Program-made: the position numbers and the translations under genes
Part shown: positions 7,024 to 13,434 of the stretch, piece by piece
Layout: every line of letters begins with the position of its first letter
How positions within the stretch are numbered: the stretch's first letter is position 1
Assembly: GCA_035534535.1 (NCBI GenBank)
Contig: DATLRS010000143.1
Span: 1-13,434, forward strand
Direction: 5' to 3'
Length of the DNA stretch: 13,434 nt
Origin: DATARH01 sp035534535
GTDB taxonomy: Bacteria > Pseudomonadota > Alphaproteobacteria > ATCC43930 > CGMCC-115725
The notes under the pieces: generated by a model
What the model saw: only the letters and a program-made list of their open reading frames with translations
What the model was told of the DNA's origin: nothing
Databases searched by the model: none

Positions 7024-7773
7024 TCAGGGCTTGTGGCTGACGAATATCTCGGTCGTCGCGGGGTCGGGGATCGCGGCGCTCGGCGTGATCCCGCTCTCGA
7101 ACGGAATGTTGAAGCGGGTGAAGGCGTCGATCAGCAGCTGGGCGGCGGCCGGCGGCGCGACGCCCGCTCGGACATAGAGCCTGACGCCCATCTGCGGCGC
7201 CATGCCAAAGATCTTCGTCGCCTCCGGCCCGAGTGCCTCCCAGCCCGCGGCGCGCAGCACGTTGGCGAGTTGATTGGCATAGAAAAAGGCCTCGACATCG
7301 TCCGGTGCGCACGACACGACCACCCGTTGACTGCCGGCGCGGCGCAGATCCTCGGCCATTTTCGCCGCGATGTCGGGATTGATTGTCCGCTGCCCGGTCT
7401 TCGCGCGCAGCGCCCGGACCTGCTGTTCGAGGTCCTTGACCTGGCCGTTCAGCGAGACGATCGCCGCCCCGACCGTGGCGAAATTCTGCTCGGGCGTGCC
7501 GCCTGCCGGCGCCGGCAGCAGCCGGCCGAGCTGGTCGAGCTTGGCCGACAGTTGCTGCAGCCGCGCGGTCCGTGCATCCAGCGCCGCCCGGCCAGCCCGC
7601 TGCTGCCAGCCGCCGGCGGCGATCGCCAAAACGCCGCACAGCAGCAATGCCGCAAACCAGTATTTCCGAGCCGGCGGCACCGGCTGCAGCACCACCGCAG
7701 CGATCGCCAGCACGGTGATTGCCACGACGGCCACATCCGGCGCCCATACCGACGCGGCCTCACCCCAGGACAT
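7024..7773 (-). CDS. Two-helix membrane protein with coiled coil and unknown C-terminal domain
   Basis: A 249-residue protein of unknown function. Two hydrophobic helices (about 12-30 and 38-54) are joined by a short loop with R36 and K37. A helical, heptad-like region follows (about 57-86 and 98-126, rich in Leu, Gln, Arg and Ala), likely a coiled coil. From about 135 to the end is a folded-looking domain with RVVVSCAPDDVEAFFYANQL (150-169), LRAAGWEA (173-180), MGVRLYVRAG, LLIDAFTRFNIPFES and a C-terminal IFVSHKP. The VVVSC...ANQLANVLRAAGW part looks like an alpha/beta domain, and I recall similar uncharacterised alphaproteobacterial proteins, but I cannot name a family. GGAGA sits five bases before the ATG. 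It starts 18 bases after nadE and ends 40 bases before the Ldh-like gene, which suggests co-transcription. Confidence 0.85.
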   Translation of the reverse strand: MSWGEAASVWAPDVAVVAITVLAIAAVVLQPVPPARKYWFAALLLCGVLAIAAGGWQQRAGRAALDARTARLQQLSAKLDQLGRLLPAPAGGTPEQNFATVGAAIVSLNGQVKDLEQQVRALRAKTGQRTINPDIAAKMAEDLRRAGSQRVVVSCAPDDVEAFFYANQLANVLRAAGWEALGPEATKIFGMAPQMGVRLYVRAGVAPPAAAQLLIDAFTRFNIPFESGITPSAAIPDPATTEIFVSHKP

Positions 7774-7791
7774 CGCGGTCTCCGGCGCCGA

Positions 7792-9843
7792 TCACTCCGT
7801 ATCGGGAACACCCCGATCCAGTTCGTCGAGCCATACCGCGGCATGCGAATCCGAGGGAGCGCGCCAATCGCCGCGCGGCGACAATGAGCCGCCCGAGGAG
7901 ATCTTGGGGCCGTTCGGCAAGGCCGAACGCTTGAACTGGCTCTGCTCGAAAAAGCGCCGCAGGAACACAAACAGCCAGCCCTTGATCTCGGCCAGCGTAT
8001 AGGCCCGCCGCGCCTCCGCCGGGATGTTGGCCGGCCATAAGCCCTGCCCGACATCGTGCCAGGCGTTCCACGCGAGATAGGCGATCTTCGACGGCGCGAA
8101 GCCATAGCGCGTCGCATAAAACAGGTTGAAATCCTGCAGCGGGTAGGGGCCAACAATGCTTTCGGTCGACTGGATCGCGCCGTCGGCGCCGGCCGGTACC
8201 AGTTCCGGCGAAATCTCGGTCGCCAGGATGTCGGCGAGCACCAGGGCGGTCTCCTCGCTCACGTCGCCGCTCGCCGCGACGAAGCGGATCAGGTGCTGGA
8301 TCAGCGTCTTGGACACCGAGGCGTTGGGGTTGTAGTGCGACATCTGATCGCCGACGCCATAGGTGCACCAGCCGAGCGCCAGTTCCGACAGATCGCCGGT
8401 GCCAACAACCAGCGCGCCGTTGTGGTTGGCGAGGCGGAACAGATAATCGGTGCGCAGCCCGGCCTGCACATTCTCGAAAGTCACGTCGTAGACCGGCTCG
8501 CCGTGCCCTGACGGGTGGCCGATATCGGCGAACATCTGGTTGGCCGCCGGGCGGATGTCGATCTCGGCGGCGCTGACGCCAAGCGCCGTCATCAGCCGCC
8601 AGGCATTGGCCCGGGTCTCGCTGCTGGTGGCAAAGCCCGGCAGCGTATAGGCCAGCACATTGCCGCGCGGCAGGCCCAGCCGGTCGACGACGCGGCAGGC
8701 GACGATCAGCGCCTGGGTCGAGTCGAGGCCCCCCGAGACGCCGATCACCAGCTTCTTGAGCCCGGTCGCGTTGAGCCGCTGCGCGAGGCCCTGGACCTGG
8801 ATGTTGTAGGCCTCATAGCAATTGTCGGCCAGCATCGCCGGGTCGGCCGGCACAAACGGAAAGCGCTCGACCGGGCGGCGCAATGCCAGAGGTCCCGCGG
8901 GCGCGGCAAACTCAAACGCGATGCGGCGGAACGGCGGCGCCGCCGCGACGAGCTGCCGGGCAGAGTCGCCAAAGCTGTTGGTGCGCATGCGCTCCTGGCG
9001 GATGCGGCCGAGATCGACATCGGCGACCGCCATCTCGGGCTCGGCGCTGAACCGCTCGGTTTCGGCCAGGCTGTCGCCGATCTCGAAGATTCCGGCCTGG
9101 CCGTCCCAGGCGAGATCGGTTGTCGACTCGCCGGCGCCGGCGGCGGAATAGGCATAGGCGGCGATGCAGCGCGCCGATTGCGAGGCGCATAAGAGGCGCC
9201 GCATCTGCGCCTTGCCGATCACGATGTTGCTGGCCGACAGGTTGAGCAGGATCTCGGCGCCAGCCGCGGCGCCCTGCGCGCTCGGCGGCAGCGGCACCCA
9301 GAGATCCTCGCAGATTTCGACGTGAAAGGTGAAGCCGGCCGGGCCGTCAGCGGCGAACAAGAGATCAATGCCGAATGGCGCCGCGTGCCCGCCGACCGCG
9401 ATCGTGCCGCCGCGCACGCCCTCGCCCGAGGTGAAATGGCGCCGCTCGTAGAATTCGCGGTAGTTCGGCAGAAACACCTTCGGCACCACCCCGAGCAGAC
9501 GCCCGCGGTGGATCGCCAGACCGCAATTGTACAGCCGCCCCTCGCGGCGCAGCGGCGCTCCGACGACAAACACCGGCGCGAGCGTCCGGCTCGCGGCGAC
9601 GAGGCGATCGACCTGCGCCACGACGGCGTCGAGCACCGCGTCCTGAAACAACAGATCGTCGATCGCGTAGGCCGACAGGCACAATTCCGGGAACACCATC
9701 AAGGCGACGCCGTCCTGGTTGCCGGCGGCGACGAGCGCCAGTGCCTGGTCGGCGTTCCTGGCCGGCTCGGCCACCGCGACCGGCGGCACGCAGGCGGCGA
9801 CCCGCACGAACTGATGGCGATAGGGCGAGAAGAACGCGTTCAT
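7792..9843 (-). CDS. nadE: Glutamine-dependent NAD+ synthetase
   Basis: The long NadE form makes NAD+ from deamido-NAD+, ATP and glutamine in the last step of NAD synthesis. At 683 residues it matches the long type known from Mycobacterium (679). The N-terminal nitrilase-like glutaminase domain (about 1-320) has all three catalytic residues: E53 in VFPELCLSAY, K122 in VVPKVFLPNYREFYERR, C178 in VEICEDLWVP. The synthetase domain (about 340-683) has the PP-loop SGGLDS (370-375), GFATSSETRANAW, GTGDLSELALGWCTYGVGD (481-499), MSHYNPNASVSKTL and SPELVP. The start MNAFFSPYRHQFVRVA is the usual N-terminus of this type, so I prefer ATG 9843 over ATG 9879, which would add 12 residues; neither has a clear Shine-Dalgarno sequence. 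It appears to head a three-gene operon. Confidence 0.97.
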   Translation of the reverse strand: MNAFFSPYRHQFVRVAACVPPVAVAEPARNADQALALVAAGNQDGVALMVFPELCLSAYAIDDLLFQDAVLDAVVAQVDRLVAASRTLAPVFVVGAPLRREGRLYNCGLAIHRGRLLGVVPKVFLPNYREFYERRHFTSGEGVRGGTIAVGGHAAPFGIDLLFAADGPAGFTFHVEICEDLWVPLPPSAQGAAAGAEILLNLSASNIVIGKAQMRRLLCASQSARCIAAYAYSAAGAGESTTDLAWDGQAGIFEIGDSLAETERFSAEPEMAVADVDLGRIRQERMRTNSFGDSARQLVAAAPPFRRIAFEFAAPAGPLALRRPVERFPFVPADPAMLADNCYEAYNIQVQGLAQRLNATGLKKLVIGVSGGLDSTQALIVACRVVDRLGLPRGNVLAYTLPGFATSSETRANAWRLMTALGVSAAEIDIRPAANQMFADIGHPSGHGEPVYDVTFENVQAGLRTDYLFRLANHNGALVVGTGDLSELALGWCTYGVGDQMSHYNPNASVSKTLIQHLIRFVAASGDVSEETALVLADILATEISPELVPAGADGAIQSTESIVGPYPLQDFNLFYATRYGFAPSKIAYLAWNAWHDVGQGLWPANIPAEARRAYTLAEIKGWLFVFLRRFFEQSQFKRSALPNGPKISSGGSLSPRGDWRAPSDSHAAVWLDELDRGVPDTE

Positions 9844-9903
9844 CAGCGGACCGCAGCGATGATCCTGGCCATTTGTCAAATCAAAATGCTCAATATGAGT
9901 ATA
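9844..9903 (-). promoter_or_regulatory. AT-rich gap: possible nadE promoter and weak vapC terminator
   Basis: This 60-base gap is much richer in A and T than its surroundings. On the - strand it carries a perfect -35 hexamer TTGACA (9874-9879), but no good -10 box 16-18 bases further on (only CTGCGG-like sequence), so a nadE promoter here is tentative. Just after the vapC stop the - strand reads ATACTCA-TAT-TGAGCAT (9886-9902), a 6-of-7 inverted repeat followed by TTTTGATTT. This could act as a weak intrinsic terminator for the toxin-antitoxin transcript. Confidence 0.35.
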
Positions 9904-10326
9904 TTACTGCTCGCCGGCAAGCACGGCAACCCCAAGCCGCTTTGCCGCGTTGCGCAGCGCATCGTCCTTCGTAGCAAGCGGTACGCCGAGGCGCATCGCC
10001 AGTTCGAGATATGCCGCATCATAGGCGGTGAGGTGCTCCTCACGGGCCAGATCAAGCGTGCGCGCGAAGGCGCGCGCCGATGTCTGTTCATCCACAAGGA
10101 TGGCTAGACTCTCCAATCTGCCAATGAACTCGGCGCTCTCCGCCGGCGTGATGCGGCGCCGCCGCTCGGCAATCGCCAGCACATTGGCTACTTCGAGATG
10201 CCAGATCGATGGGACCGACGCCGCTTCGGCAGCCAGGCGTTCGAGCACCCGGCGGGTGCCGGGCGTGGCTTCGTCTTCGAAGCACCACGTGAGTGCAAGC
10301 GATGCATCGAGCACCAGATCGGTCAA
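9904..10326 (-). CDS. vapC: VapC-type PIN-domain toxin (ribonuclease)
   Basis: PIN-domain proteins of this kind are Mg2+-dependent endoribonucleases acting on tRNA, rRNA or mRNA when free of antitoxin. The 140 residues match VapC length. The acidic quartet is visible: D7 in LVLDAS, E45 in WHLEVANVL, D103 in TAYDAAYLELA, and D121 or D122 in ATKDDALRNAAKRLG. The segment LAREEHLTAYDAAYLELAMR is typical of the type. No catalytic residue is missing, so it is probably active. It overlaps the antitoxin gene by four bases, the usual arrangement for coupled expression. Target RNA cannot be deduced. Confidence 0.94.
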   Translation of the reverse strand: MTDLVLDASLALTWCFEDEATPGTRRVLERLAAEAASVPSIWHLEVANVLAIAERRRRITPAESAEFIGRLESLAILVDEQTSARAFARTLDLAREEHLTAYDAAYLELAMRLGVPLATKDDALRNAAKRLGVAVLAGEQ

Positions 10327-10562
10327 CGTCGACCTGCTTCAATGAGCTGCTTGATCGGAACGCCCAAGGTTCGCCCCTTGGCGAACCCCTTGAGCCGTTC
10401 CACAGCCTCGCGCCGCCGCTCGAGATCGGTTCCGTCAACCGGAACGAGCCGCGCGATCGGCTTGCCGTGCTTGGTGATCGTGATCTGCTCGCCGCGCGCC
10501 ACGCGCTCAAGCAGCGCGGGGAGGTGCGTTTTGGCCTGGTAGGCGCCGACTTCGTTGGGCAT
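10323..10562 (-). CDS. vapB: Phd/YefM-family antitoxin, partner of the PIN toxin
   Basis: The 79-residue protein carries the Phd/YefM fold signature at its N-terminus: VGAYQAKTHLPALLERVARG (5-24), ITITKHGKPIARLVP (27-41). The C-terminal part (about 45-79, with RREAVERLKGFAKG) should wrap and inhibit the toxin. Such antitoxins bind DNA as dimers and repress their own operon; matching palindromes lie directly upstream. It begins the operon, and its last four bases overlap the start of vapC. Only a weak purine-rich ribosome binding site (GAGAAAAG) precedes the ATG. Confidence 0.93.
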   Translation of the reverse strand: MPNEVGAYQAKTHLPALLERVARGEQITITKHGKPIARLVPVDGTDLERRREAVERLKGFAKGRTLGVPIKQLIEAGRR

Positions 10563-10574
10563 AGGCTTTTCTCA

Positions 10575-10593
10575 GACCGGTCGGCGACTAGTC
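10575..10593 (-). promoter_or_regulatory. Tandem palindromic operator of the toxin-antitoxin operon
   Basis: Two perfect 8-base palindromes of the shape GACNNGTC, GACCGGTC (10575-10582) and GACTAGTC (10586-10593), are separated by three bases, with centres 11 bases (one helical turn) apart. They sit 13 bases upstream of the antitoxin ATG and overlap the proposed -10 box. This fits cooperative binding of antitoxin dimers as known for Phd. The palindromes are seen directly; their use as operator is inferred. Confidence 0.6.
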
Positions 10594-10617
10594 TAAAGCC
10601 AAGCGCGCCAAAATCAA
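10590..10617 (-). promoter_or_regulatory. Candidate promoter of the toxin-antitoxin operon
   Basis: On the - strand TTGATT (10612-10617; 4 of 6 to consensus) and TAGACT (10590-10595; 4 of 6) are separated by 16 bases, placing the transcription start near 10583, about 20 bases before the antitoxin ATG. The surroundings are more AT-rich than neighbouring coding DNA. The rest of the purA-antitoxin gap (10618-10669) shows no terminator hairpin for purA. Confidence 0.45.
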
Positions 10618-10669
10618 TCGGATTCCACTCACGCGACCTCGATCCAGCCCACCATTTTCGCTCTAACCC

Positions 10670-11962
10670 TCAATCGGCGAACGGGTCGCGCACCAGGATC
10701 GTGTCGTCGCGCTCGGGGCTGGTCGACAGCATCGCGACCGGCGCGCCGATCAGCTCTTCGAGGCGGCGGATGTACTTGATCGCGGTGGCCGGCAATTGCG
10801 CCCAGGAGCGCGCTCCGCGCGTGCTGCCGCGCCAGCCCTCGGCGCTCTCGTAGACCGGCTCGATCTCGGCCTGCGCCGCCGTGCCGGCCGGCAGATAATC
10901 GTAGCGCTGCCGGCCACGACGATAGCCGGTGCAGATCTTGATCTCCTCGAAGCCGTCGAGCACGTCGAGCTTGGTCAGCGCAATGCCGGCGATGCCGGCG
11001 GTCGTGACCGCCTGGCGCACCGCCACGGCATCGAACCAGCCGCAGCGCCGCCGCCGTCCGGTGACCGTGCCGAACTCGCGGCCGCGATCGCCCAGGGTTT
11101 CGCCGACGGCGTCGGTCAATTCGGTCGGGAACGGACCGCTGCCGACCCGCGTCGTGTACGCCTTGGTGATGCCGAGCACGAAGCCGATCGCCGCCGGCGC
11201 GATGCCCGCCCCGGCCGCCGCCTGGCCGGCGACCGTGTTTGACGAGGTGACATAGGGATAGGTGCCGTGATCGACATCGAGCATCGCACCCTGTGCCCCC
11301 TCGAACAGGATGCGGCGGCCGGCGCGGCGCGCCTCGTCGAGCAGCCGCCAGGCCGGCGCGGCATAGGGCAGGATCTTGGGCGCGATCTCGTGCAGTCCGG
11401 CGAGGAGCCCGGCCCGGTCGATTTCCGGCGCATCGAGGCCGCGCAACAGCGCGTTGTGGTGCAGCAGCAGATCGTCGATGCGCTCTTCGAGCGCCGCCGT
11501 GTCGGCCAGATCGCACACTCGCACGGCGCGGCGCCCGACCTTGTCTTCATAGGCCGGGCCGATGCCGCGCCCGGTCGTGCCGATCCGCTTGTCGCCGCGG
11601 CTCTCTTCGCGGGCCCGGTCGAGGCGGCCGTGCGACGGCAGGATCAGCGCGGCGTTGTCGGCCAGCTTGAGGCTCTGCGGCGAGATGTCGAGCCCCTTCG
11701 CCCGCATCGTGTCGATCTCGGCGAGCAACGCCCAGGGATCGACGACGACGCCGTTGCCGATGATCGACAATTTGCCGGGGCGCACGACGCCCGACGGCAA
11801 CAGGCTCAACTTGTATTCGACATTGCCGACGACGAGGGTGTGGCCGGCATTGTGGCCGCCCTGAAAGCGCACGACGATTTCGGCGCGCTCCGACAGCCAG
11901 TCGACGATCTTGCCCTTGCCCTCATCGCCCCATTGGGCGCCGACCACCGCGACATTGGCCAT
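10670..11962 (-). CDS. purA: Adenylosuccinate synthetase
   Basis: PurA joins IMP and aspartate with GTP to form adenylosuccinate, the first committed step to AMP. The protein has 430 residues, as expected. It shows the P-loop GDEGKGK (12-18) with catalytic D13, FQGGHNAGHTL with catalytic H41, IGNGVVVDP, GTTGRGIGPAYEDK (128-141), LFEGAQGAMLDVDHGTYPYVTSSN, FGTVTGRRRRCGWFD, LTKLDVLDG (guanine recognition) and a C-terminal TSPERDDTI. ATG 11962 starts at the conserved MANVAVVGAQWGDEG and has GGAG (11971-11974 on the complementary strand) eight bases upstream; the open frame continues further but without family sequence. It follows hisZ by 16 bases, so the two are probably co-transcribed. Confidence 0.98.
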   Translation of the reverse strand: MANVAVVGAQWGDEGKGKIVDWLSERAEIVVRFQGGHNAGHTLVVGNVEYKLSLLPSGVVRPGKLSIIGNGVVVDPWALLAEIDTMRAKGLDISPQSLKLADNAALILPSHGRLDRAREESRGDKRIGTTGRGIGPAYEDKVGRRAVRVCDLADTAALEERIDDLLLHHNALLRGLDAPEIDRAGLLAGLHEIAPKILPYAAPAWRLLDEARRAGRRILFEGAQGAMLDVDHGTYPYVTSSNTVAGQAAAGAGIAPAAIGFVLGITKAYTTRVGSGPFPTELTDAVGETLGDRGREFGTVTGRRRRCGWFDAVAVRQAVTTAGIAGIALTKLDVLDGFEEIKICTGYRRGRQRYDYLPAGTAAQAEIEPVYESAEGWRGSTRGARSWAQLPATAIKYIRRLEELIGAPVAMLSTSPERDDTILVRDPFAD

Positions 11963-11978
11963 AGCGTGTTCTCCGCCC

Positions 11979-13157
11979 CTAGCGCCGGTCGGAGGCGGCG
12001 GCCGGGCGCGGCTCACCATCCTCCAGGACATGGCCGCAGTCGAGCCGACACGCCTCGGCGTGCCAGTCCGCCGCCGGGAATAAGGCCGCAACGGTGATCC
12101 ATCCCTCGACGCGCAACGCCTGCGCCCGGGCGCGGTCGGCGCCGGGCAGCAGCAGCACCCGGCGGCGCGGCGGCGGCGCGGTCAGGGTGCGCAGGATCGT
12201 GTCGGTATAGAGGGTGAAGCCGGTCGCCGGTTCGGGCGCGGCCCGGTCGCCGGCTTCGTAGCGGCCGCCGCGGCCGAGTTCACCCAACGGTCCGAGATCG
12301 GGGTCGACCCGCGAGAAAAACGTGAAGCTGATGCCGCTGTGGTATTCGAAGCCGCGATTCTCGACCGGGTCAACGGTCACCTTGAGCGCCGGCATCGCGG
12401 CGGCCAGCCCGTCGAGCACCGCGCCGAGCCGGTCGCGCTCGCTGCGCGCCCGTTCCGGCAGGTCGAGCCGGGCGAGCGCCGCGCGCGCCGCGCCGCTGGG
12501 GCCGGCGGCGGCGACGAGCCGCGCCAGCAGCGCCCCGGCCTCGCCGGCGAGGCTGGCGACCGCGGCCACGTCCTTGCGGTCGAGCGCGGCGCGCAAATCC
12601 GCCGCCCGCTCGCCGGCGATGCCGTAAGCCTCGGCAATCGCCGGCACCAGGGTCGGCAGGGTCAGGTCGACCGAGAGATGCGGCACCCCGACCGCGGTCA
12701 ATGCTTCGCCCGCCACCGTGATCGCCTCGACATCGGCGGCCGCGCCGATGGCACCGATCAATTCGGCGCCGGCCTGCCCGACCTGCCGCTCGGGGCGCAT
12801 CTGCGAGCCCTTGACGCGCAACACCTGCCCGGCATAGCTGAGCCGCAACGGGCGCGGCCGGTGCGACAGCCGGGTGGCGGCGATGCGGGCGACCTGCGGT
12901 GTCATGTCGGCGCGCACGCCGACCATGCGGTGCGAGATCGGGTCCATCGTGCGAAAGGTGTCGCTCGCCATCGCGGTGCCGGCGCCGGACAGCAGCGTCT
13001 CCTCGAATTCGACGAGCGGCGGCTTGACCCGCTCATAGCCGTGCGCGGCCATGACGCCCATCAGCCGCGCCGTGACCGCGGCCTCGACCTCGGCCTCGGG
13101 CGGCAGCAGGTCATAGAGCCCGGCCGGCAGCAGGGCCGGGTGCGGCGCGTCATTCAT
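11979..13157 (-). CDS. hisZ: ATP phosphoribosyltransferase regulatory subunit HisZ
   Basis: HisZ is a paralogue of histidyl-tRNA synthetase that lost aminoacylation and assembles with short-form HisG to form a histidine-regulated ATP phosphoribosyltransferase, the first enzyme of histidine synthesis. The 392 residues show the class II synthetase core: LPAGLYDLLPPEA (10-22), motif 2-like VGVRADMTPQVARIA (79-93), LRLSYAGQVLR, RPERQVGQAGAELIG (121-135), ENRGFEYHSGISF (266-278) and GRGGRYE. The motif 3 position reads ATGFTLYTD (311-319) without the catalytic arginine of true synthetases, and no anticodon-binding domain follows; both are typical of HisZ. No hisG is in the window. The ATG at 13157 lacks a clear ribosome binding site. 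Linkage to purA is common in alphaproteobacteria. Confidence 0.95.
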   Translation of the reverse strand: MNDAPHPALLPAGLYDLLPPEAEVEAAVTARLMGVMAAHGYERVKPPLVEFEETLLSGAGTAMASDTFRTMDPISHRMVGVRADMTPQVARIAATRLSHRPRPLRLSYAGQVLRVKGSQMRPERQVGQAGAELIGAIGAAADVEAITVAGEALTAVGVPHLSVDLTLPTLVPAIAEAYGIAGERAADLRAALDRKDVAAVASLAGEAGALLARLVAAAGPSGAARAALARLDLPERARSERDRLGAVLDGLAAAMPALKVTVDPVENRGFEYHSGISFTFFSRVDPDLGPLGELGRGGRYEAGDRAAPEPATGFTLYTDTILRTLTAPPPRRRVLLLPGADRARAQALRVEGWITVAALFPAADWHAEACRLDCGHVLEDGEPRPAAASDRR

Positions 13158-13293
13158 GGCGATACGCTCGGTTCGGGCGAGGGGCGCTCATGCCGCCATT
13201 GTGCACCACGCCACGCCCGAGAACAGGCGGAAAGCGCCGCAGCGGCGACGAAAAAGCCGCCGCGCCGGCCGCCGGCGCCGGGATTTCAGATCG

Positions 13294-13432
13294 CTAGAGC
13301 AGATTTCGGTCAAATTGATCGCCGCCCCCTTCGTCATCCCCGGGCTTGACCCGGGGATCCACGTGGATGGCCGGGACAAGCCCGGCCATGACGGAAAAGG
13401 GGACGATTCAACAGGAGCGGAACTGGCTCTAG
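13294..13432. repeat. MITE-like imperfect palindrome with inverted termini
   Basis: The sequence from CTAGAGC (13294-13300) to GCTCTAG (13426-13432) is one long imperfect palindrome of 139 bases centred at 13362/13363. The outer arms, about 28 bases each, share CTAGAGC, AG, TT, TTGA and TCG blocks (13294-13321 against 13404-13432). Next come CCCCCTT on the left and AAGGGG on the right, then the double-hairpin core. No coding capacity is present, so it would be a non-autonomous element or a structured repeat. It lies upstream of hisZ, with 136 unremarkable GC-rich bases between it and the hisZ start. Mobility is inference from the inverted ends. Confidence 0.55.
13332..13393. repeat. REP-like double-hairpin core, CGTCAT...ATGACG
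   Basis: Each 31-base half folds on its own. The left arms are ATCCCCGGG (13336-13344) and CCCGGGGAT (13350-13358) around CTTGA; the right arms are ATGGCCGGG (13367-13375) and CCCGGCCAT (13381-13389) around ACAAG. The halves are joined through the perfect palindrome ATCCACGTGGAT (13357-13368). Compared as inverted copies, the halves differ at five positions; four of these are paired swaps (CC/GG for GG/CC) that keep both stems intact. From memory, near-identical sequences recur many times in alphaproteobacterial genomes such as Bradyrhizobium. Confidence 0.8.
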
Positions 13433-13434
13433 CC

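Noticed and set aside
11979..13157. The class II synthetase-like gene as histidyl-tRNA synthetase (hisS)
   Set aside because: It lacks the motif 3 arginine and the anticodon-binding domain, and it sits next to purA as hisZ commonly does.
13250..13278. GC-rich hairpin (13262-13268 with 13272-13278) plus a T-tract on the - strand (13250-13254) as a terminator
   Set aside because: Seven bases separate the stem from the T-tract and the loop is only three bases, so it is not a normal intrinsic terminator; such stems are frequent in this GC-rich DNA.
12339..13349. Long + strand open frame opposite hisZ running into the terminal repeat
   Set aside because: It is antisense to a convincing HisZ, with low-complexity composition; it also reads through the palindromic repeat.
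1..13434. CRISPR arrays, tRNA or rRNA genes, prophage or transposase genes
   Set aside because: No regularly spaced repeats, cloverleaf-like sequences, rRNA-like blocks or transposase motifs were seen on either strand.

Overview
The window looks like chromosomal DNA from a GC-rich alphaproteobacterium. The grounds are the strong GC bias at third codon positions, an HslV with an N-terminal leader before its catalytic threonine, the hisZ-purA gene pair, a DUF992 secreted protein, and a CGTCAT...ATGACG palindromic repeat of a type I remember from alphaproteobacterial intergenic regions. Genus cannot be set from the sequence alone.

Left part, + strand: the tail of a Rieske-type ferredoxin gene (1-103); the HslVU protease pair hslV-hslU (219-2116); then glgC (ADP-glucose pyrophosphorylase, 2244-3509) behind a leader that can form competing hairpins. 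glgC is joined by a 4-base ATGA overlap to a small lipoprotein gene (3506-3889). A strong hairpin at 3891-3930 closes this block and also ends the convergent MFS transporter gene (3959-5233, - strand, sialate/carboxylate symporter type).

Middle: a 262-base divergent gap separates the transporter from a + strand secreted DUF992 protein (5496-5981). Next is a - strand run read from right to left: nadE (glutamine-dependent NAD+ synthetase, 9843-7792), a two-helix membrane protein with a coiled coil and an unrecognised C-terminal domain (7773-7024), and an Ldh-family oxidoreductase homologue (6983-5997). The spacing (18 and 40 bases) suggests one operon. The Ldh-like protein keeps the cofactor-binding segments but lacks the histidines of both usual active-site motifs, which makes it the most interesting protein here.

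Right part, - strand: a VapB/VapC-type toxin-antitoxin pair (10562-9904) with two 8-base palindromes one helical turn apart over its promoter, then hisZ-purA (13157-10670). The last 140 bases hold a nested, nearly symmetrical palindromic repeat: a double-hairpin core inside longer imperfect inverted termini.

Most of the window is housekeeping metabolism (proteolysis, glycogen, NAD, purine, histidine). I see no convincing large novel system, CRISPR array, prophage, insertion-sequence transposase, rRNA or tRNA. The items worth a second look are the Ldh-like protein and its membrane partner, the glgC leader, the toxin-antitoxin operator and the terminal palindrome.
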